Of a stretch of DNA of 64,000 bases, positions 15,937 through 25,058 are shown piece after piece. Numbering within the stretch: the stretch's first letter is position 1; each line of letters begins with the position of its first letter. The notes under the pieces were generated by a model. That model did not search any database. It saw only the letters and a program-made list of their open reading frames with translations, and was not told the origin of the DNA. The stretch covers positions 496,001 through 560,000 of the forward strand of contig NZ_JQFA01000004.1 of NCBI RefSeq assembly GCF_000763385.1. The letters run 5' to 3'. The position numbers and the translations under genes are program-made. Source of the DNA: Leptolyngbya sp. KIOST-1 (GTDB taxonomy: Bacteria > Cyanobacteriota > Cyanobacteriia > Phormidesmidales > Phormidesmidaceae).

Positions 15937-16864
15937 CTTTAGTTGCTTTGAGCCCCGCCTCGACGTCCCGAGGGCAATAGCCCAAGGCAAAGGCGCGATC
16001 GCTGCGGGAGGACACATCCGGGGGGCGAGGGGCGGGCATGACGACATCGGCCTGCTTCCCCGGCACAATCAGGGCAGTCTCCAGGCCAAACACCGCCGCC
16101 ATCCGCAGGCCAAAATCGTAGCGGCTAAGGCGCTCAGGGCCACCCAGATGCAGCAGGCCAGTCGCTTTTTCAAGGGCCAGCAGCAGGCCAGCGGCGACAT
16201 CTTCAACGTAGGCGGGGGTCCGAAACTCGTCGGTAAACAGGTGCAGGGGCTGCCCCGCCCTCAAAGTGCGCACAAACCCCTGCAGGAAGCACTCCGCCGT
16301 CGGGCTGGGGGGACCGTAGAGCAGCGGCAGGCGACACACCGCAGCGAAGGGATGCAGGGCCTGAACCAGGGCCTCGGCCTCGACCTTGTGGCGACCGTAC
16401 AGGCTGATGGGGCTGGGGGGAGAGTCCTCGCTGTAGGGGGCAGCCTGGCCGTCAAACACCTGGTCGGTGGAGGTAAAGGCGAGGGGAATGTTGGAGTTGC
16501 CGCAGAACTGGGCCAGCACCCGTGTCGCCTCTACATTCAGCCGGTGGGAGAGGTCCGGCTCCTGCTCGCAGCGGTTGGGCTGGGACAGAGCAGCGGTATG
16601 GATGACTGCATCGGGGGCAAGGGACTCTAGCCAGGGGGGGAGGGCCGCGAGGGCGGTGAGGTCAAGCTCGTATAGTTCCACTCCCGGCAGGGGTGGACGG
16701 TGGCGGTGGTAAGTGCCCACAACTTGCCAGGTGGCCTGGGCGGCGCGGCACAGGTGCCAGCCCAAAAAGCCGCTAGCGCCCGTAACCAAGAGCCGCCGGG
16801 GAGAGCTGGCGCTGCTGCCGGCAGGGAGCGCATCGTGCGGCGCTTTGGGGGATTGGTTTTCCAT
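15914..16864 (-). CDS. RmlD-like NAD(P)-dependent sugar nucleotide reductase/epimerase
   Basis: An extended short-chain dehydrogenase of 316 residues. The nucleotide-binding motif is LLVTGASGFLGWHLCRA (about 25-41). The catalytic YxxxK is YGRHK, preceded by TSTDQVFDGQAAPYSED, the pattern of the dTDP-4-dehydrorhamnose reductase (RmlD) branch. It probably acts on a nucleotide sugar, but no rml or polysaccharide genes are adjacent. The last eight codons (KALGAVIN) and the TAG stop lie within the terminal repeat of the MITE-like element, so the native C-terminus has probably been replaced. The gene is divergent from mscS, 48 bp apart. Confidence 0.85.
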   Translation of the reverse strand: MENQSPKAPHDALPAGSSASSPRRLLVTGASGFLGWHLCRAAQATWQVVGTYHRHRPPLPGVELYELDLTALAALPPWLESLAPDAVIHTAALSQPNRCEQEPDLSHRLNVEATRVLAQFCGNSNIPLAFTSTDQVFDGQAAPYSEDSPPSPISLYGRHKVEAEALVQALHPFAAVCRLPLLYGPPSPTAECFLQGFVRTLRAGQPLHLFTDEFRTPAYVEDVAAGLLLALEKATGLLHLGGPERLSRYDFGLRMAAVFGLETALIVPGKQADVVMPAPRPPDVSSRSDRAFALGYCPRDVEAGLKATKALGAVIN

Positions 16865-16912
16865 GGGGCCAGATATGGGATTGAATGGAAGCGGTCTAGC
16901 TGGCGGGTGGGT

Positions 16913-18316
16913 ATGGCGCGGTATCGATGGGGGTTGCAGGGTAGACGGCCCTGGTCAGGAGTGCTCCGGGGCAGAATCGACCCCAAACGGGCCTCTCGTC
17001 CCGAGCGGCTGGTTTGGCGGTTAGCGCTGGGGCTAGCTTTGGGGCTAGCGCTGGGGCCTATGGGCGGGCTGCCCAGCTACTCTAGCGGTGCAGCTATTGC
17101 CCAGACACCCGCTGTCGAGGAGGCATTTTTTGCCGATGTGCTGGTGCGAGGGCAGCCGGTGTTTCAGGTGGGGGGCCTGCCCGATGTTAACGCGGCCGAC
17201 CGGGCCGGGCAAATCAACCGCCGCATTGCCGCTATGCTCAACCAGGAGACCGATACAGCGCCCGTGACCGTCAGCGTGGACAACGAGCGCAACCTGGCCA
17301 CGCTCCAGGTCAACGAGCGGCTGATCATGACCGTCACCGCCCAGGATGCCCTCGACTTCAATACCGACCTGGCCACCCTGGCTCAGCGCTGGGCCGACCT
17401 GCTCAACCAGGCCATGGCTCGCACCAACCTGGCGGCGGCGGCGGCCTACCGCATTCAAGGCACCGCCCTGCAGTTAGCCCGCAACACCCTGGACGGACTA
17501 CCGGCCCTGCTGGGGGCTCTGGTGATGCTCGTGTTCACCTGGTTGGGGGCGGCGGCGGTGCGCCATGCCGTGCTGGTGTGGGCTCAAAAAACCGAGGGCG
17601 ATCGCACCACCGAAGAGCTGATCAGCCGCCTGTGCTACGGGGCCGTGTGGACCCTTGGCAGCGTGGTGGCCCTGGGGGTGCTGGGGGTCAACTTCGCCGC
17701 CCTGCTGGGTACCCTCGGCCTCACCAGTGTGGCCATTGGCTTTAGCCTGCGGGATGTGCTGAGCAACTATATCTCGGGGGTAATTTTGCTGGCCACCCGG
17801 CCCTTTCGGATTGGCGACCAGGTGGTGATTGACAGCTACGAGGGCACCGTCACCCAAATTCAGCTGCGGGCCACCACGGTGCAGACCTACGACGGTCGCC
17901 TGGTGTTTATTCCCAACCAGGAGGTTTTCCAGCGCAGTATCACCAATAACACCGCCGCCCCGGTGCGGTTGAGTAGCATTACTATCGGCCTCGACTACAC
18001 CACCGACCTGCCCAGCATTCTGCACCGCATCCAGCGGCAGATCATGGCCGTGGAGGGGGTGGAGCCCGACCCGGAGTCGGTGGTGCTGGTGCGGGAGTTG
18101 ACCCCAAACACGGTCAATCTGGAGGCCCAGTTTTGGGTCAACTCCCGCAAGCAGTCCTTCCTACAGGTCACCTCCAGGGTGCTGGCGGCGATCAAGCTGA
18201 CCCTGCCCCAGGCCCGCTCCGACGCGGCGATTGCCCCCGAGGACATGACCACGGAGCCGATTCCCGACGGCGGTGAGAGTCCTCCGGCGGGTGACCCGGC
18301 GGCAGCGGAACCCTAG
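16913..18316 (+). CDS. MscS-family mechanosensitive channel
   Basis: Of 467 residues, the N-terminal signal/TM segment (ALGLALGLALGPMGGLPSY) is followed by a periplasmic domain of about 150 residues. TM helices begin near residue 190, then the MscS pore (FAALLGTLGLTSVAIGFSLR, then DVLSNYISGVILL) and beta domain (RPFRIGDQVVIDSYEGTVTQ) to the C-terminal vestibule. It releases solutes on osmotic downshock or regulates turgor. I chose the ATG at 16913 because the longer frame runs antisense into the divergent gene. The TAG stop is part of the CCCTAG end of the second MITE-like element. Confidence 0.9.
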   Translation: MARYRWGLQGRRPWSGVLRGRIDPKRASRPERLVWRLALGLALGLALGPMGGLPSYSSGAAIAQTPAVEEAFFADVLVRGQPVFQVGGLPDVNAADRAGQINRRIAAMLNQETDTAPVTVSVDNERNLATLQVNERLIMTVTAQDALDFNTDLATLAQRWADLLNQAMARTNLAAAAAYRIQGTALQLARNTLDGLPALLGALVMLVFTWLGAAAVRHAVLVWAQKTEGDRTTEELISRLCYGAVWTLGSVVALGVLGVNFAALLGTLGLTSVAIGFSLRDVLSNYISGVILLATRPFRIGDQVVIDSYEGTVTQIQLRATTVQTYDGRLVFIPNQEVFQRSITNNTAAPVRLSSITIGLDYTTDLPSILHRIQRQIMAVEGVEPDPESVVLVRELTPNTVNLEAQFWVNSRKQSFLQVTSRVLAAIKLTLPQARSDAAIAPEDMTTEPIPDGGESPPAGDPAAAEP

Positions 18317-18445
18317 AGCATGTCATCGATTGTGGTCAAAAGCTGGGTATATCATGCTTTGCCACGCCCGACCCAAACGACAGGCTGGGGGCTGTAACCC
18401 TTAATTTTTGGCCGTTTGGCAGCTAATTGATGACAGCCCCTAGGG
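18311..18445. mobile_element. MITE-like element, copy 2
   Basis: It begins CCCTAGAGCATGTCATCGAT and ends AATTGATGACAGCCCCTAGG, in the same orientation as copy 1, with an internal GGGGGCTGTAACCCTTAATT hairpin-like part. Several point differences from copy 1 show it is not a fresh duplication. It starts inside the mscS stop codon and ends about 57 bp before the next gene. Confidence 0.8.
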
Positions 18446-18502
18446 GGGCGCTATGCTTAGGGGCACTGCTCCAATCCATCCTTATCCCCAGCAGCGGCTG
18501 CT

Positions 18503-19576
18503 ATGGAACGCAACCAGTTTCGCGTCGGCACCTTCAACCTCAACAACCTGATGCTGCCCGATCGCGAGTTCTACCCCGGCGAAGCCCACTCCCAGGCCGA
18601 TTACCTCAAAAAACTGGCCTGGATTGGCGGCCAGCTCGATCGCATGCGGGTCGATATTTGCGGCTTTCAGGAGGTGTTTCATCGGGGGGCGCTCAAAGAA
18701 GCCCTCCACCGCAGCGAGTACCACCAGCAGCACGAGATCGTTATGGCGGAAGGGTTTGGCCGGGGGCCGGGGGTGGCGCTGGCGACGGGGTTTCCGGTGT
18801 TGGGGCAGCGGGTGTACGACGAGTTTCCAGCCGAGAGCCTTTTAGATTTAGAAGGGGCTGAGATTCCGGTGCGGCGATTTTCCCATCCGGTGCTGGCGGT
18901 GGATCTGGCCCTGAGCGAGGCGATTCAGTGCACGGTATTTGTGGTGCACCTGAAGTCGAAACGGCCGATGATGGCCAACGGGGTAGACCGCAGCGACCCG
19001 ATTGAAATTGCCAAGGGCCACGCCCGAGCGCTGATTCGCCGCACCGCCGAGGCCACCGCCCTCAGGTTTCTGCTGATGGAGGGACTGCGCGATCGCAACT
19101 ACCCCGTCATCGTCGTCGGCGACGTCAACGACAACCACACCGCGGTCACCACCCAAATTGTGGCGGGCACCCCGCCCTGGGAATGCTGGCCCTACCGCAA
19201 AAAAGCGCCGGTGTGGGACGTGCTGCTGTACCAGGTCAAAGACATTCAGGCCCGCCTGGGCTACGGCGACCACTACTACACCCACATCCACAACGGCCAC
19301 TACGACAGCCTCGACCACATCATGGTGAGCGAAGAATTTTCGGCCCAAAACCGCGATCGCATTGGCCGGGTCACCTACGTATCGGTATTCAACGACCACC
19401 TGTTCGATCAGACCCTGCTGGAGGACAATATCGAACCCTGGCAGTCCGACCACGGCCAGGTGGTGGCCACCATTGAACTCAACCCGCCCCTGTCGAGCCG
19501 GCCCCAGCTGGTGGAGCGCCTTAGCTCAGAGCGTCATGGGCCAGAGCGTCCTGGGCCAGAGCGCCCTGGACCATGA
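18503..19576 (+). CDS. endonuclease/exonuclease/phosphatase (EEP) family protein
   Basis: A 357-residue protein with the metal-dependent EEP fold, which hydrolyses phosphodiesters or phosphomonoesters. RVGTFNLNNLML is the N-terminal strand with the metal-binding Asn. DICGFQEVFH holds the catalytic Glu. NYPVIVVGDVNDNHTAV carries the Asp-x-Asn pair, and the C-terminal SDHGQVVATIEL gives the catalytic Asp-His. The substrate is unknown. The C-terminus ends in tandem 15-bp repeats (RHGPE/RPGPE/RPGP). Its stop overlaps the next gene's start as ATGA, so the two are translationally coupled. Confidence 0.88.
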   Translation: MERNQFRVGTFNLNNLMLPDREFYPGEAHSQADYLKKLAWIGGQLDRMRVDICGFQEVFHRGALKEALHRSEYHQQHEIVMAEGFGRGPGVALATGFPVLGQRVYDEFPAESLLDLEGAEIPVRRFSHPVLAVDLALSEAIQCTVFVVHLKSKRPMMANGVDRSDPIEIAKGHARALIRRTAEATALRFLLMEGLRDRNYPVIVVGDVNDNHTAVTTQIVAGTPPWECWPYRKKAPVWDVLLYQVKDIQARLGYGDHYYTHIHNGHYDSLDHIMVSEEFSAQNRDRIGRVTYVSVFNDHLFDQTLLEDNIEPWQSDHGQVVATIELNPPLSSRPQLVERLSSERHGPERPGPERPGP

Positions 19577-20787
19577 CCACCCCGGTTGATCCCCTGACCC
19601 TGGTTCAGGGCCTGGTGCTGGCGATCAGCTACCTGAGTTTGGCTCTGGGCTACGTGCCGGGATTGCGTATGAACCGCGCCACCATCGCCCTGGTCAGCGC
19701 GGCGGTGCTGGTGACCCTGGGCACGCTGCCCCTGGACGCCGCCTGGGCCGCGATCGACGCCAACACCATCGTGTTTTTGCTCAGCATGATGGTGGTCAAT
19801 GCCTACCTCTCCTACGCCGGTTTCTTTCAATTGGCCCTGGTGCAGCTGCTGCGCCTGACCAGCAGTCCCCTGGGTCTGCTGGTGCTGCTCACCGTGGGAA
19901 CCGGGGCGCTGTCGGCGGTCTTCCTCAACGACACTCTGGCCCTGGTGAGCACGCCGCTGACCCTGCAACTGACCCGGGCCCTAAAGCTCAACCCGGTGCC
20001 CTACCTGCTGGCGATCGCAGGGGCGACCAATCTCGGCTCCCTCGCCACCCTCAGCGGCAATCCGCAAAACATTCTGGTGGGGTCGTTTTCGGGGATTGGC
20101 TACCTGGCCTTTGCGGGTGCGCTGCTGCCGGTGGCGCTGGTGGGGCTGGGGCTGCAGGTGGGGCTGCTGTGGTGCCTTTACCCGGAGCTGCGATCGCGGG
20201 TTCCCTGCCCACCGCCCCAGCTGCCCCGCCTGCGCCTGCACCGCCCCCTGCTGGTTAAAACCCTGGGGGTGTCTACCCTATTGCTGACCGCCTTTGTGGT
20301 GGGGCTGCCCCTGGCGGAGTCGGCGTTTCTAGCGGCGGCGGTCCTGCTGGTGACTCGCCGCATCAAGCCCCGGCGAGTGCTGGCGGCGGTGGACTGGTCG
20401 CTGCTGGTGCTGTTTTCAGGGCTGTTTGTGCTGACTGAGGCGGTGCAGTCGCTGCAGGTGCTGGACCGGGTGGCCCCCTGGGTGGCCCATCCAGCGGGGC
20501 TGCTGGCGGTCACGGCCGTGCTCTCCAACCTGATTTCCAACGTGCCGGCGGTCCTGCTAATTCAGGGGATGATTGACCCTGGCGATACCCAGAGCTGGCT
20601 GCTGCTGGCGGTGGGGTCGACCCTGGCGGGCAACCTTACCCTGTTTGGCGCGGTGGCCAACCTGATCATGGTCGAAGCGATCGCCGCCGAAGGCTACACC
20701 CTTACCTTCTGGCAGCACCTGCGCTTTGGCCTGCCCCTCACCCTGCTCACCCTGGCGATCGCCTACGGCTGGATTGTCCTGGTCTAA
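19573..20787 (+). CDS. anion permease of the ArsB/NhaD-CitMHS (IT) superfamily
   Basis: A 404-residue integral membrane protein with 10-11 predicted helices in two related halves. The conserved loops NDTLALVSTPLTLQL and LATLSGNPQNILVGS in the first half, and NLISNVPAVLLIQG and GNLTLFGAVANLIMVE in the second, are the hairpin motifs of ion-transporter-superfamily anion/Na+ antiporters. The substrate could be arsenite, sulfate, dicarboxylate or Na+/H+ and cannot be fixed here. The gene overlaps the EEP gene by four bases. Confidence 0.85.
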   Translation: MTTPVDPLTLVQGLVLAISYLSLALGYVPGLRMNRATIALVSAAVLVTLGTLPLDAAWAAIDANTIVFLLSMMVVNAYLSYAGFFQLALVQLLRLTSSPLGLLVLLTVGTGALSAVFLNDTLALVSTPLTLQLTRALKLNPVPYLLAIAGATNLGSLATLSGNPQNILVGSFSGIGYLAFAGALLPVALVGLGLQVGLLWCLYPELRSRVPCPPPQLPRLRLHRPLLVKTLGVSTLLLTAFVVGLPLAESAFLAAAVLLVTRRIKPRRVLAAVDWSLLVLFSGLFVLTEAVQSLQVLDRVAPWVAHPAGLLAVTAVLSNLISNVPAVLLIQGMIDPGDTQSWLLLAVGSTLAGNLTLFGAVANLIMVEAIAAEGYTLTFWQHLRFGLPLTLLTLAIAYGWIVLV

Positions 20788-20872
20788 CGACATAGACTGG
20801 CTATAGCGATAACTGATCCGAGCCGCTACAGACAGTATTCTGAGACAAAGACCTGTTGGGGGCAGTCCAGCG

Positions 20873-21541
20873 GTGCGCGTATTTTTTGACTTTGTCGTGG
20901 GCGGTATTGCGGCGCTGTTTCCGGTGGTAGACCCGATCGGCAGCGTGCCGATTTTTCTGGTGCTGACGACGGGGATACCCGCAGACCTGCGCCGCCGCTA
21001 CGCCCTGCGCATTGCCCGCAACGTGGTGGTGCTGCTGGTGGGCACCCTGCTGGTGGGGGGCAGCGTGCTGCGGTTCTTTGGCGTTTCGCTGGCGGTGGTG
21101 CGCATCGCCGGGGGCATTGTGGTGTTCCACGCCGCCTGGCGAGCGATGAACTCCGACCCCAAGCTCACCAATGTCGATAGCCAGGAGGCCGTGCAACGGG
21201 TCGATGAGCACAAAGATATTGCCTTTATGCCGATGACCATTCCGCTGCTGGGGGGACCGGGGGCGATCGCCGTCACCCTGGGTCTCGCCGCCCAGGCGGG
21301 AGGCGATTTTTCGGTAGCCACAGCCTTGAACCTGCTGGCGATCGCCGCCGCCATCGGCCTGATCGGCCTGGCCATTTTTCTGTCGCTGCGATCGTCCACG
21401 CTGCTGCTCAAGGTGCTGGGAGCCAGCGGCATTCAGGCCATGAGCCGCCTGCTGGGGCTGTTCGTGATGGCGATCGGGGTGCAGCTCATTCTCAATGGCC
21501 TGGCCGACTGGATGGTGTCTTTGGGGTGGGTTACCCCTTAG
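20873..21541 (+). CDS. MarC family membrane protein
   Basis: A 222-residue, six-helix membrane protein of the MarC/UPF0056 family; no transport activity is firmly established for it. LFPVVDPIGSVPIFLVLT (about 15-32) and FMPMTIPLLGGPGAIAVTLG (about 118-137) are the two repeated family motifs. The start is the GTG at 20873. It stands alone, in the same direction as the preceding permease. Confidence 0.9.
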   Translation: MRVFFDFVVGGIAALFPVVDPIGSVPIFLVLTTGIPADLRRRYALRIARNVVVLLVGTLLVGGSVLRFFGVSLAVVRIAGGIVVFHAAWRAMNSDPKLTNVDSQEAVQRVDEHKDIAFMPMTIPLLGGPGAIAVTLGLAAQAGGDFSVATALNLLAIAAAIGLIGLAIFLSLRSSTLLLKVLGASGIQAMSRLLGLFVMAIGVQLILNGLADWMVSLGWVTP

Positions 21542-21875
21542 TGGCCCGTGAACCTGCCGCCGCTGGGGCGAGGGGAGAGTTCTGCCTGGCGGCGCGTCGT
21601 CGTCGTGGTTTTGACTTAAACTTGGGGTGTTCCCTGAAAATGGCACTGGCGCGATCGCCTGGACAAGGGCTTAAGCAGCCCATCCAGCGCAGACTGACGA
21701 CGATACGCCCTAAGGTTGGGTGCGGGTTAGAGACAGCAACCCGCTGGGGTTGAGCGAAGCCAGTAGATGGGCCGCTAACCATAGCATTTTCCCCATCATT
21801 ACCCTGGGTAATTTGCAATGCTCCCTCGTTGCTGTGTCCTGTTTGCCGCAAGCCTTCTCAGGGAACCATTGACCC
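21542..21875. other. intergenic region, 334 bp
   Basis: I see no gene. The segment CTAAGGTTGGGTGCGGGTTA (about 21710-21729) resembles the core of the interspersed GGTTGGGT repeat seen at 59692-59785, but the second arm is absent. The last 80 bp should hold the promoter of the next gene. Confidence 0.5.
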
Positions 21876-22541
21876 ATGAGCTACCCGAGCTTTCACAGTT
21901 TTATTAAATTGCTGCGCAGTCTGCTCAAGCGCAGGCAGCCCTGGCTGTTTGAAGAATCTATCTTCTTAGCCGACCTGTGTCTGGCCTACGGCACCATTGC
22001 CGGGCTGAGCGATCGCGATAAAAAAACGCTGTTTCTCGCCGCCCACTTCAAAAACCTGGGGGCCATCTACCTCGAAGATCGCCTGCTCAAGCAGGAGTAT
22101 ACCGACCACCAGGATGCCGTGCTCCAGATGGAGGTCCTGTTTAGGGAAAGCGCCCAGCTGGCCCGCGATGCAGGGCTAGACGAAGTCGCCGACGTGCTGG
22201 AGCAGTACCACCTGCGGGCGATTCCACAAAACTCCCTGGCCCGCATTTTTCAGGTGCTCAACGCCTGGGTGTCGTGCCGTCAGCGCAAGGGGTGGCGCAG
22301 CTCCATGAGCGACAAAGAGGCGCTGATCATTCTCAAGCAGCGGGCCGAGATGAAGTGGTCTGACCCCAAGGTGGTGTTTCACTTTATTGAGCACCTCTGC
22401 CGCTACTCGTCACGGGCGGAGCGCCGCCAGGCCTGCACCATCACCGGCTTTGAGGTGCCGCCCGAAGTGCCGGAAATTCGCGATTACAGCTTTGATACCC
22501 TCGAAGACCAGTTTCAAGAGCAGATCGAAGCCGCAGGCTAA
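21876..22541 (+). CDS. degenerate HD/HD-GYP-like protein
   Basis: A 221-residue helical protein. SDRDKKTLFLAAHFKNLGAI followed by YLEDRLLKQEYTDHQ lines up with the LAGLLHDIGKIGIPD region of HD-GYP phosphodiesterases, but the catalytic His-Asp pair is replaced (AHFKNLGAI). The later region (VLEQYHLRAIPQNSLARIFQ, then VLNAWVSCRQ) matches the place of the HHE/GYP motif without its residues. It is therefore likely a catalytically dead HD-fold protein with a regulatory or structural role. A true REC/HD-GYP protein occurs at 43120-44163. This is an inference from pattern only. Confidence 0.6.
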   Translation: MSYPSFHSFIKLLRSLLKRRQPWLFEESIFLADLCLAYGTIAGLSDRDKKTLFLAAHFKNLGAIYLEDRLLKQEYTDHQDAVLQMEVLFRESAQLARDAGLDEVADVLEQYHLRAIPQNSLARIFQVLNAWVSCRQRKGWRSSMSDKEALIILKQRAEMKWSDPKVVFHFIEHLCRYSSRAERRQACTITGFEVPPEVPEIRDYSFDTLEDQFQEQIEAAG

Positions 22542-22730
22542 CCCGGCCAAGACGGGGATGGTCAGCGGCAGTCCGAGGGGATACAGTTGGAGCAGGCATC
22601 GCCATCCCCCCCACAGGAGGTTGTTTCTGGGCCGGTTGGTCCTAGAATTTTGACATTACTGGGCCATACTGCGGTTTGCAGGCTGGCCCTCTGAATCAGT
22701 TCGTTTGGCAATAGCTACCAAAGGTTTGTC

Positions 22731-23207
22731 ATGGCTAATGACGTGATCGATATGGAACTGTCCTACGTCAATTCGTTGACTGAGCAAGACATCGATGCAG
22801 TGCCTTGTGTGGAGACCGTGGAGGCGGTCATTGCCAGTCTTGACCAGGGCGATGGAGCGATGGTGAGCCAGACGACGGAGGGACACCTGTGGCGGTTTAA
22901 GTACGGCAGCGTCGATGTTTACGTGCAGCTCACGGGCGAAACCGAGACCGATACGCTAACCGCCTGGTCCCCTGTGCTGCGCCTGCCCGCCAAAGACGAA
23001 CCCAGGCTCATGAAGCTGCTGCTGGAGAAAAACTGCAACGAAACCCTGGAGGCCCGCTTCGGCATCTCAGGAGATCAGGTGCTGGTGATCTCCAGCCGCA
23101 TTCTCAAAGATATTTCCGCCGCCGAAATTTCTCGCCTACTCACCATTGTGGCCACCATCGCGGACGACTCGGACGAGGCACTGGTGGCTGAATTTGGCAT
23201 GGCCTAG
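22731..23207 (+). CDS. YbjN-domain-like conserved protein
   Basis: A 158-residue acidic soluble protein. The centre (GHLWRFKYGSVDVYVQLTGE followed by LPAKDEPRLMKLLLEKNCNE) and ARFGISGDQVLVISSRIL match the chaperone-like fold of YbjN/type III secretion chaperone-like proteins common in cyanobacteria. The role is unknown. It follows the HD-like gene in the same direction after about 190 bp. Confidence 0.65.
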   Translation: MANDVIDMELSYVNSLTEQDIDAVPCVETVEAVIASLDQGDGAMVSQTTEGHLWRFKYGSVDVYVQLTGETETDTLTAWSPVLRLPAKDEPRLMKLLLEKNCNETLEARFGISGDQVLVISSRILKDISAAEISRLLTIVATIADDSDEALVAEFGMA

Positions 23208-23245
23208 GGGTGAGGGGTGTTGGGTGATACCTATCCCCCAATCCC

Positions 23246-24457
23246 CTACGCCCTTGCCTCTTCAATCACGGCCTTGGCAATCGAAGGCAGCTGCAACCCC
23301 GGCGGGTACTGTCCCTCGTCTTTGATTCGCTGAATCATGGCGGGGGAGACGCGCAGACCCAGGTGGTCGGCGATCGCGCGTACCACATCCCCCCGGTCCA
23401 GGGTACCGGCGACGGCATCGGCGGGGGTAAGCACCGTGAGGCGAGGAATCTGAAGCGCTTCCAGCTGGTCGATGGCCTCGGTAAGGGGCGTCCCCTCCCG
23501 CACCGAGGGAATGTCTAGCAGCGGTTTGGCGATGTGGCTGAGGGGCAGCGTTTCCCACTGGCTGCGCTCGATCGCGCGCATGTCGTCAATGCTGACCAGG
23601 CCCCGGTAGCGCCCGTCGGAGGCGGCGAAGTAGGCGGGGGCGCGGTTCTCTTCGAGCAGGTAGGTGTCGGCGAACTGCCGCAGCGACAGGGTGGCATCGA
23701 CCACCTTAAAGTCTCGGGCCATGGCATCGGCAGCGGTGAGGGCCAGCATGGCCTCTTGCAGGTTGGTGACCTGGTTATAGGCGGCGGCGTTGCGCAGGGC
23801 AAACCAGCCAATGGCGGCAATCCAGAAGCCCGAAAATGCCTGGTAGGCCAGGGCCATGACCAGGCCAAAGGTAATCGCCAACCAGCCCAGTAGCTGACCG
23901 GAGCGCGCCGCCCAGCGAATGCCCTTGATGCGGCTGCCCGTCCCTTTCCACACCAGGGCTTTGAGCACCTGACCGCCATCTAAGGGCAGACCAGGGATCA
24001 TGTTGAACAGCGTCAGCACCAGATTGATCTGAGCGACGCTGCCGGTAATCACCGATACAGGGGTCGGCAGGGTCGGAATGTACGAGACGGCGGTGAGCAG
24101 CAAGAACAGGCCAAAGCTGACCAGCGGACCTGCCACGGCTACCTTGAGCGCATCTCCAGGGGTCTTGGACTCTTTGTCGATGGAGGCAATGCCGCCAAAC
24201 AAGAACAGCGTGATCGAGTTGACGGCGATGCCCTGGGTTTTGGCGGCCAGGCTGTGGCCCAGTTCGTGCAGCAGCACTGAGGCAAACAGCAGCAGCGCCA
24301 GGGCAAAGCCCATCGCCCAGGCCAGGTTGCCCCAGGCCGAGTGCCAGCTCGGCTCCAGCCCGTAGGACACCGTCACCAGCAGCAGAATAATGAACCAGGA
24401 GCTATCGATAAACAGGGGAATACCCAAAATAGCCCCAATACGCCAGCTAGATTGCAT
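23246..24457 (-). CDS. site-2-protease family (M50) metalloprotease with CBS domains
   Basis: An intramembrane zinc protease of 403 residues. HELGH (64-68) in a membrane helix gives two zinc ligands and the catalytic Glu, and NMIPGLPLDGGQVLKALVWK (about 154-173) supplies the aspartate ligand. Helices span about residues 1-220. The C-terminal half (about 235-390) carries two CBS units (AMARDFKVVDATLSLRQFAD; SHIAKPLLDIPSVREGTPLT), which often sense adenine nucleotides. It may cleave membrane-bound anti-sigma factors or signal peptides; the substrate is unknown. Confidence 0.93.
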   Translation of the reverse strand: MQSSWRIGAILGIPLFIDSSWFIILLLVTVSYGLEPSWHSAWGNLAWAMGFALALLLFASVLLHELGHSLAAKTQGIAVNSITLFLFGGIASIDKESKTPGDALKVAVAGPLVSFGLFLLLTAVSYIPTLPTPVSVITGSVAQINLVLTLFNMIPGLPLDGGQVLKALVWKGTGSRIKGIRWAARSGQLLGWLAITFGLVMALAYQAFSGFWIAAIGWFALRNAAAYNQVTNLQEAMLALTAADAMARDFKVVDATLSLRQFADTYLLEENRAPAYFAASDGRYRGLVSIDDMRAIERSQWETLPLSHIAKPLLDIPSVREGTPLTEAIDQLEALQIPRLTVLTPADAVAGTLDRGDVVRAIADHLGLRVSPAMIQRIKDEGQYPPGLQLPSIAKAVIEEARA

Positions 24458-24605
24458 TGCCTAACCCCTACTTAACAGCCGCAAAACAGTCTCAAATGCT
24501 AAACCAGACCCGGTACCCCATCGCAGAAATGGGCACTCGGGTCTGGGATATGACTCTATTGTATCAACTGGCCCATCACCCCGCTGGGCGGTGCAAGGGG
24601 GGATA

Positions 24606-24878
24606 CTACAACAATCCGGCGTTGCCCAGACCGAGGATCATGCCGGCACCGAGAATGTGGCCAAAGCTGGCGATCGCCAGCAGCTCGGGCAGGCCAAAGC
24701 CTTCAAACAGCATCGGCAGGCCCACGGGCAGGGCTGGACCCGCCCCAGGCTTGCGGATGGCGTACTTGCCGATGGCCAGCACAAACAGGTTGCAGGTAAT
24801 CATGATCAGCGCCACTTTGGGCGACCACTCAGGGGTAGTGGGCACGGTGTAGGCGGCAAGCAGGTTGGAAAACAGCAA
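24606..24878 (-). CDS. psaK: photosystem I reaction centre subunit X, PsaK
   Basis: A 90-residue peripheral PSI subunit with two transmembrane helices. The pattern PTTPEWSPKVALIMITCNLF is the helix I entry, KYAIRKPGAGPALPVGLP the stromal loop, and LLAIASFGHILGAGMILGLG helix II; these are diagnostic of PsaK. It sits at the edge of the PSI core and is involved in excitation transfer and trimer surroundings. It is divergent from trpF, sharing a spacer of about 180 bp. Confidence 0.96.
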   Translation of the reverse strand: MLFSNLLAAYTVPTTPEWSPKVALIMITCNLFVLAIGKYAIRKPGAGPALPVGLPMLFEGFGLPELLAIASFGHILGAGMILGLGNAGLL

Positions 24879-25058
24879 TGTTATTTCTCCGCTAGAGGTC
24901 TAAAATTGGGTCTTGAGAAACAAAATTTAACGGCGATCGCTTAACGCTTATGCTTGAGTGCGACGGCTTTAAGTGCGGCCTTAGCATGGGCATTTAAGCC
25001 TAGCTGGATTATAAAAATCCGGCGACACCTCCTCAGCGAAATGTTCAACAGAGTTAAC

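Noticed and set aside
20801-21646. 281-codon minus-strand frame over marC
   Set aside because: Antisense to MarC, whose family motifs are intact; the translation is His/Arg/Gln-rich low complexity.
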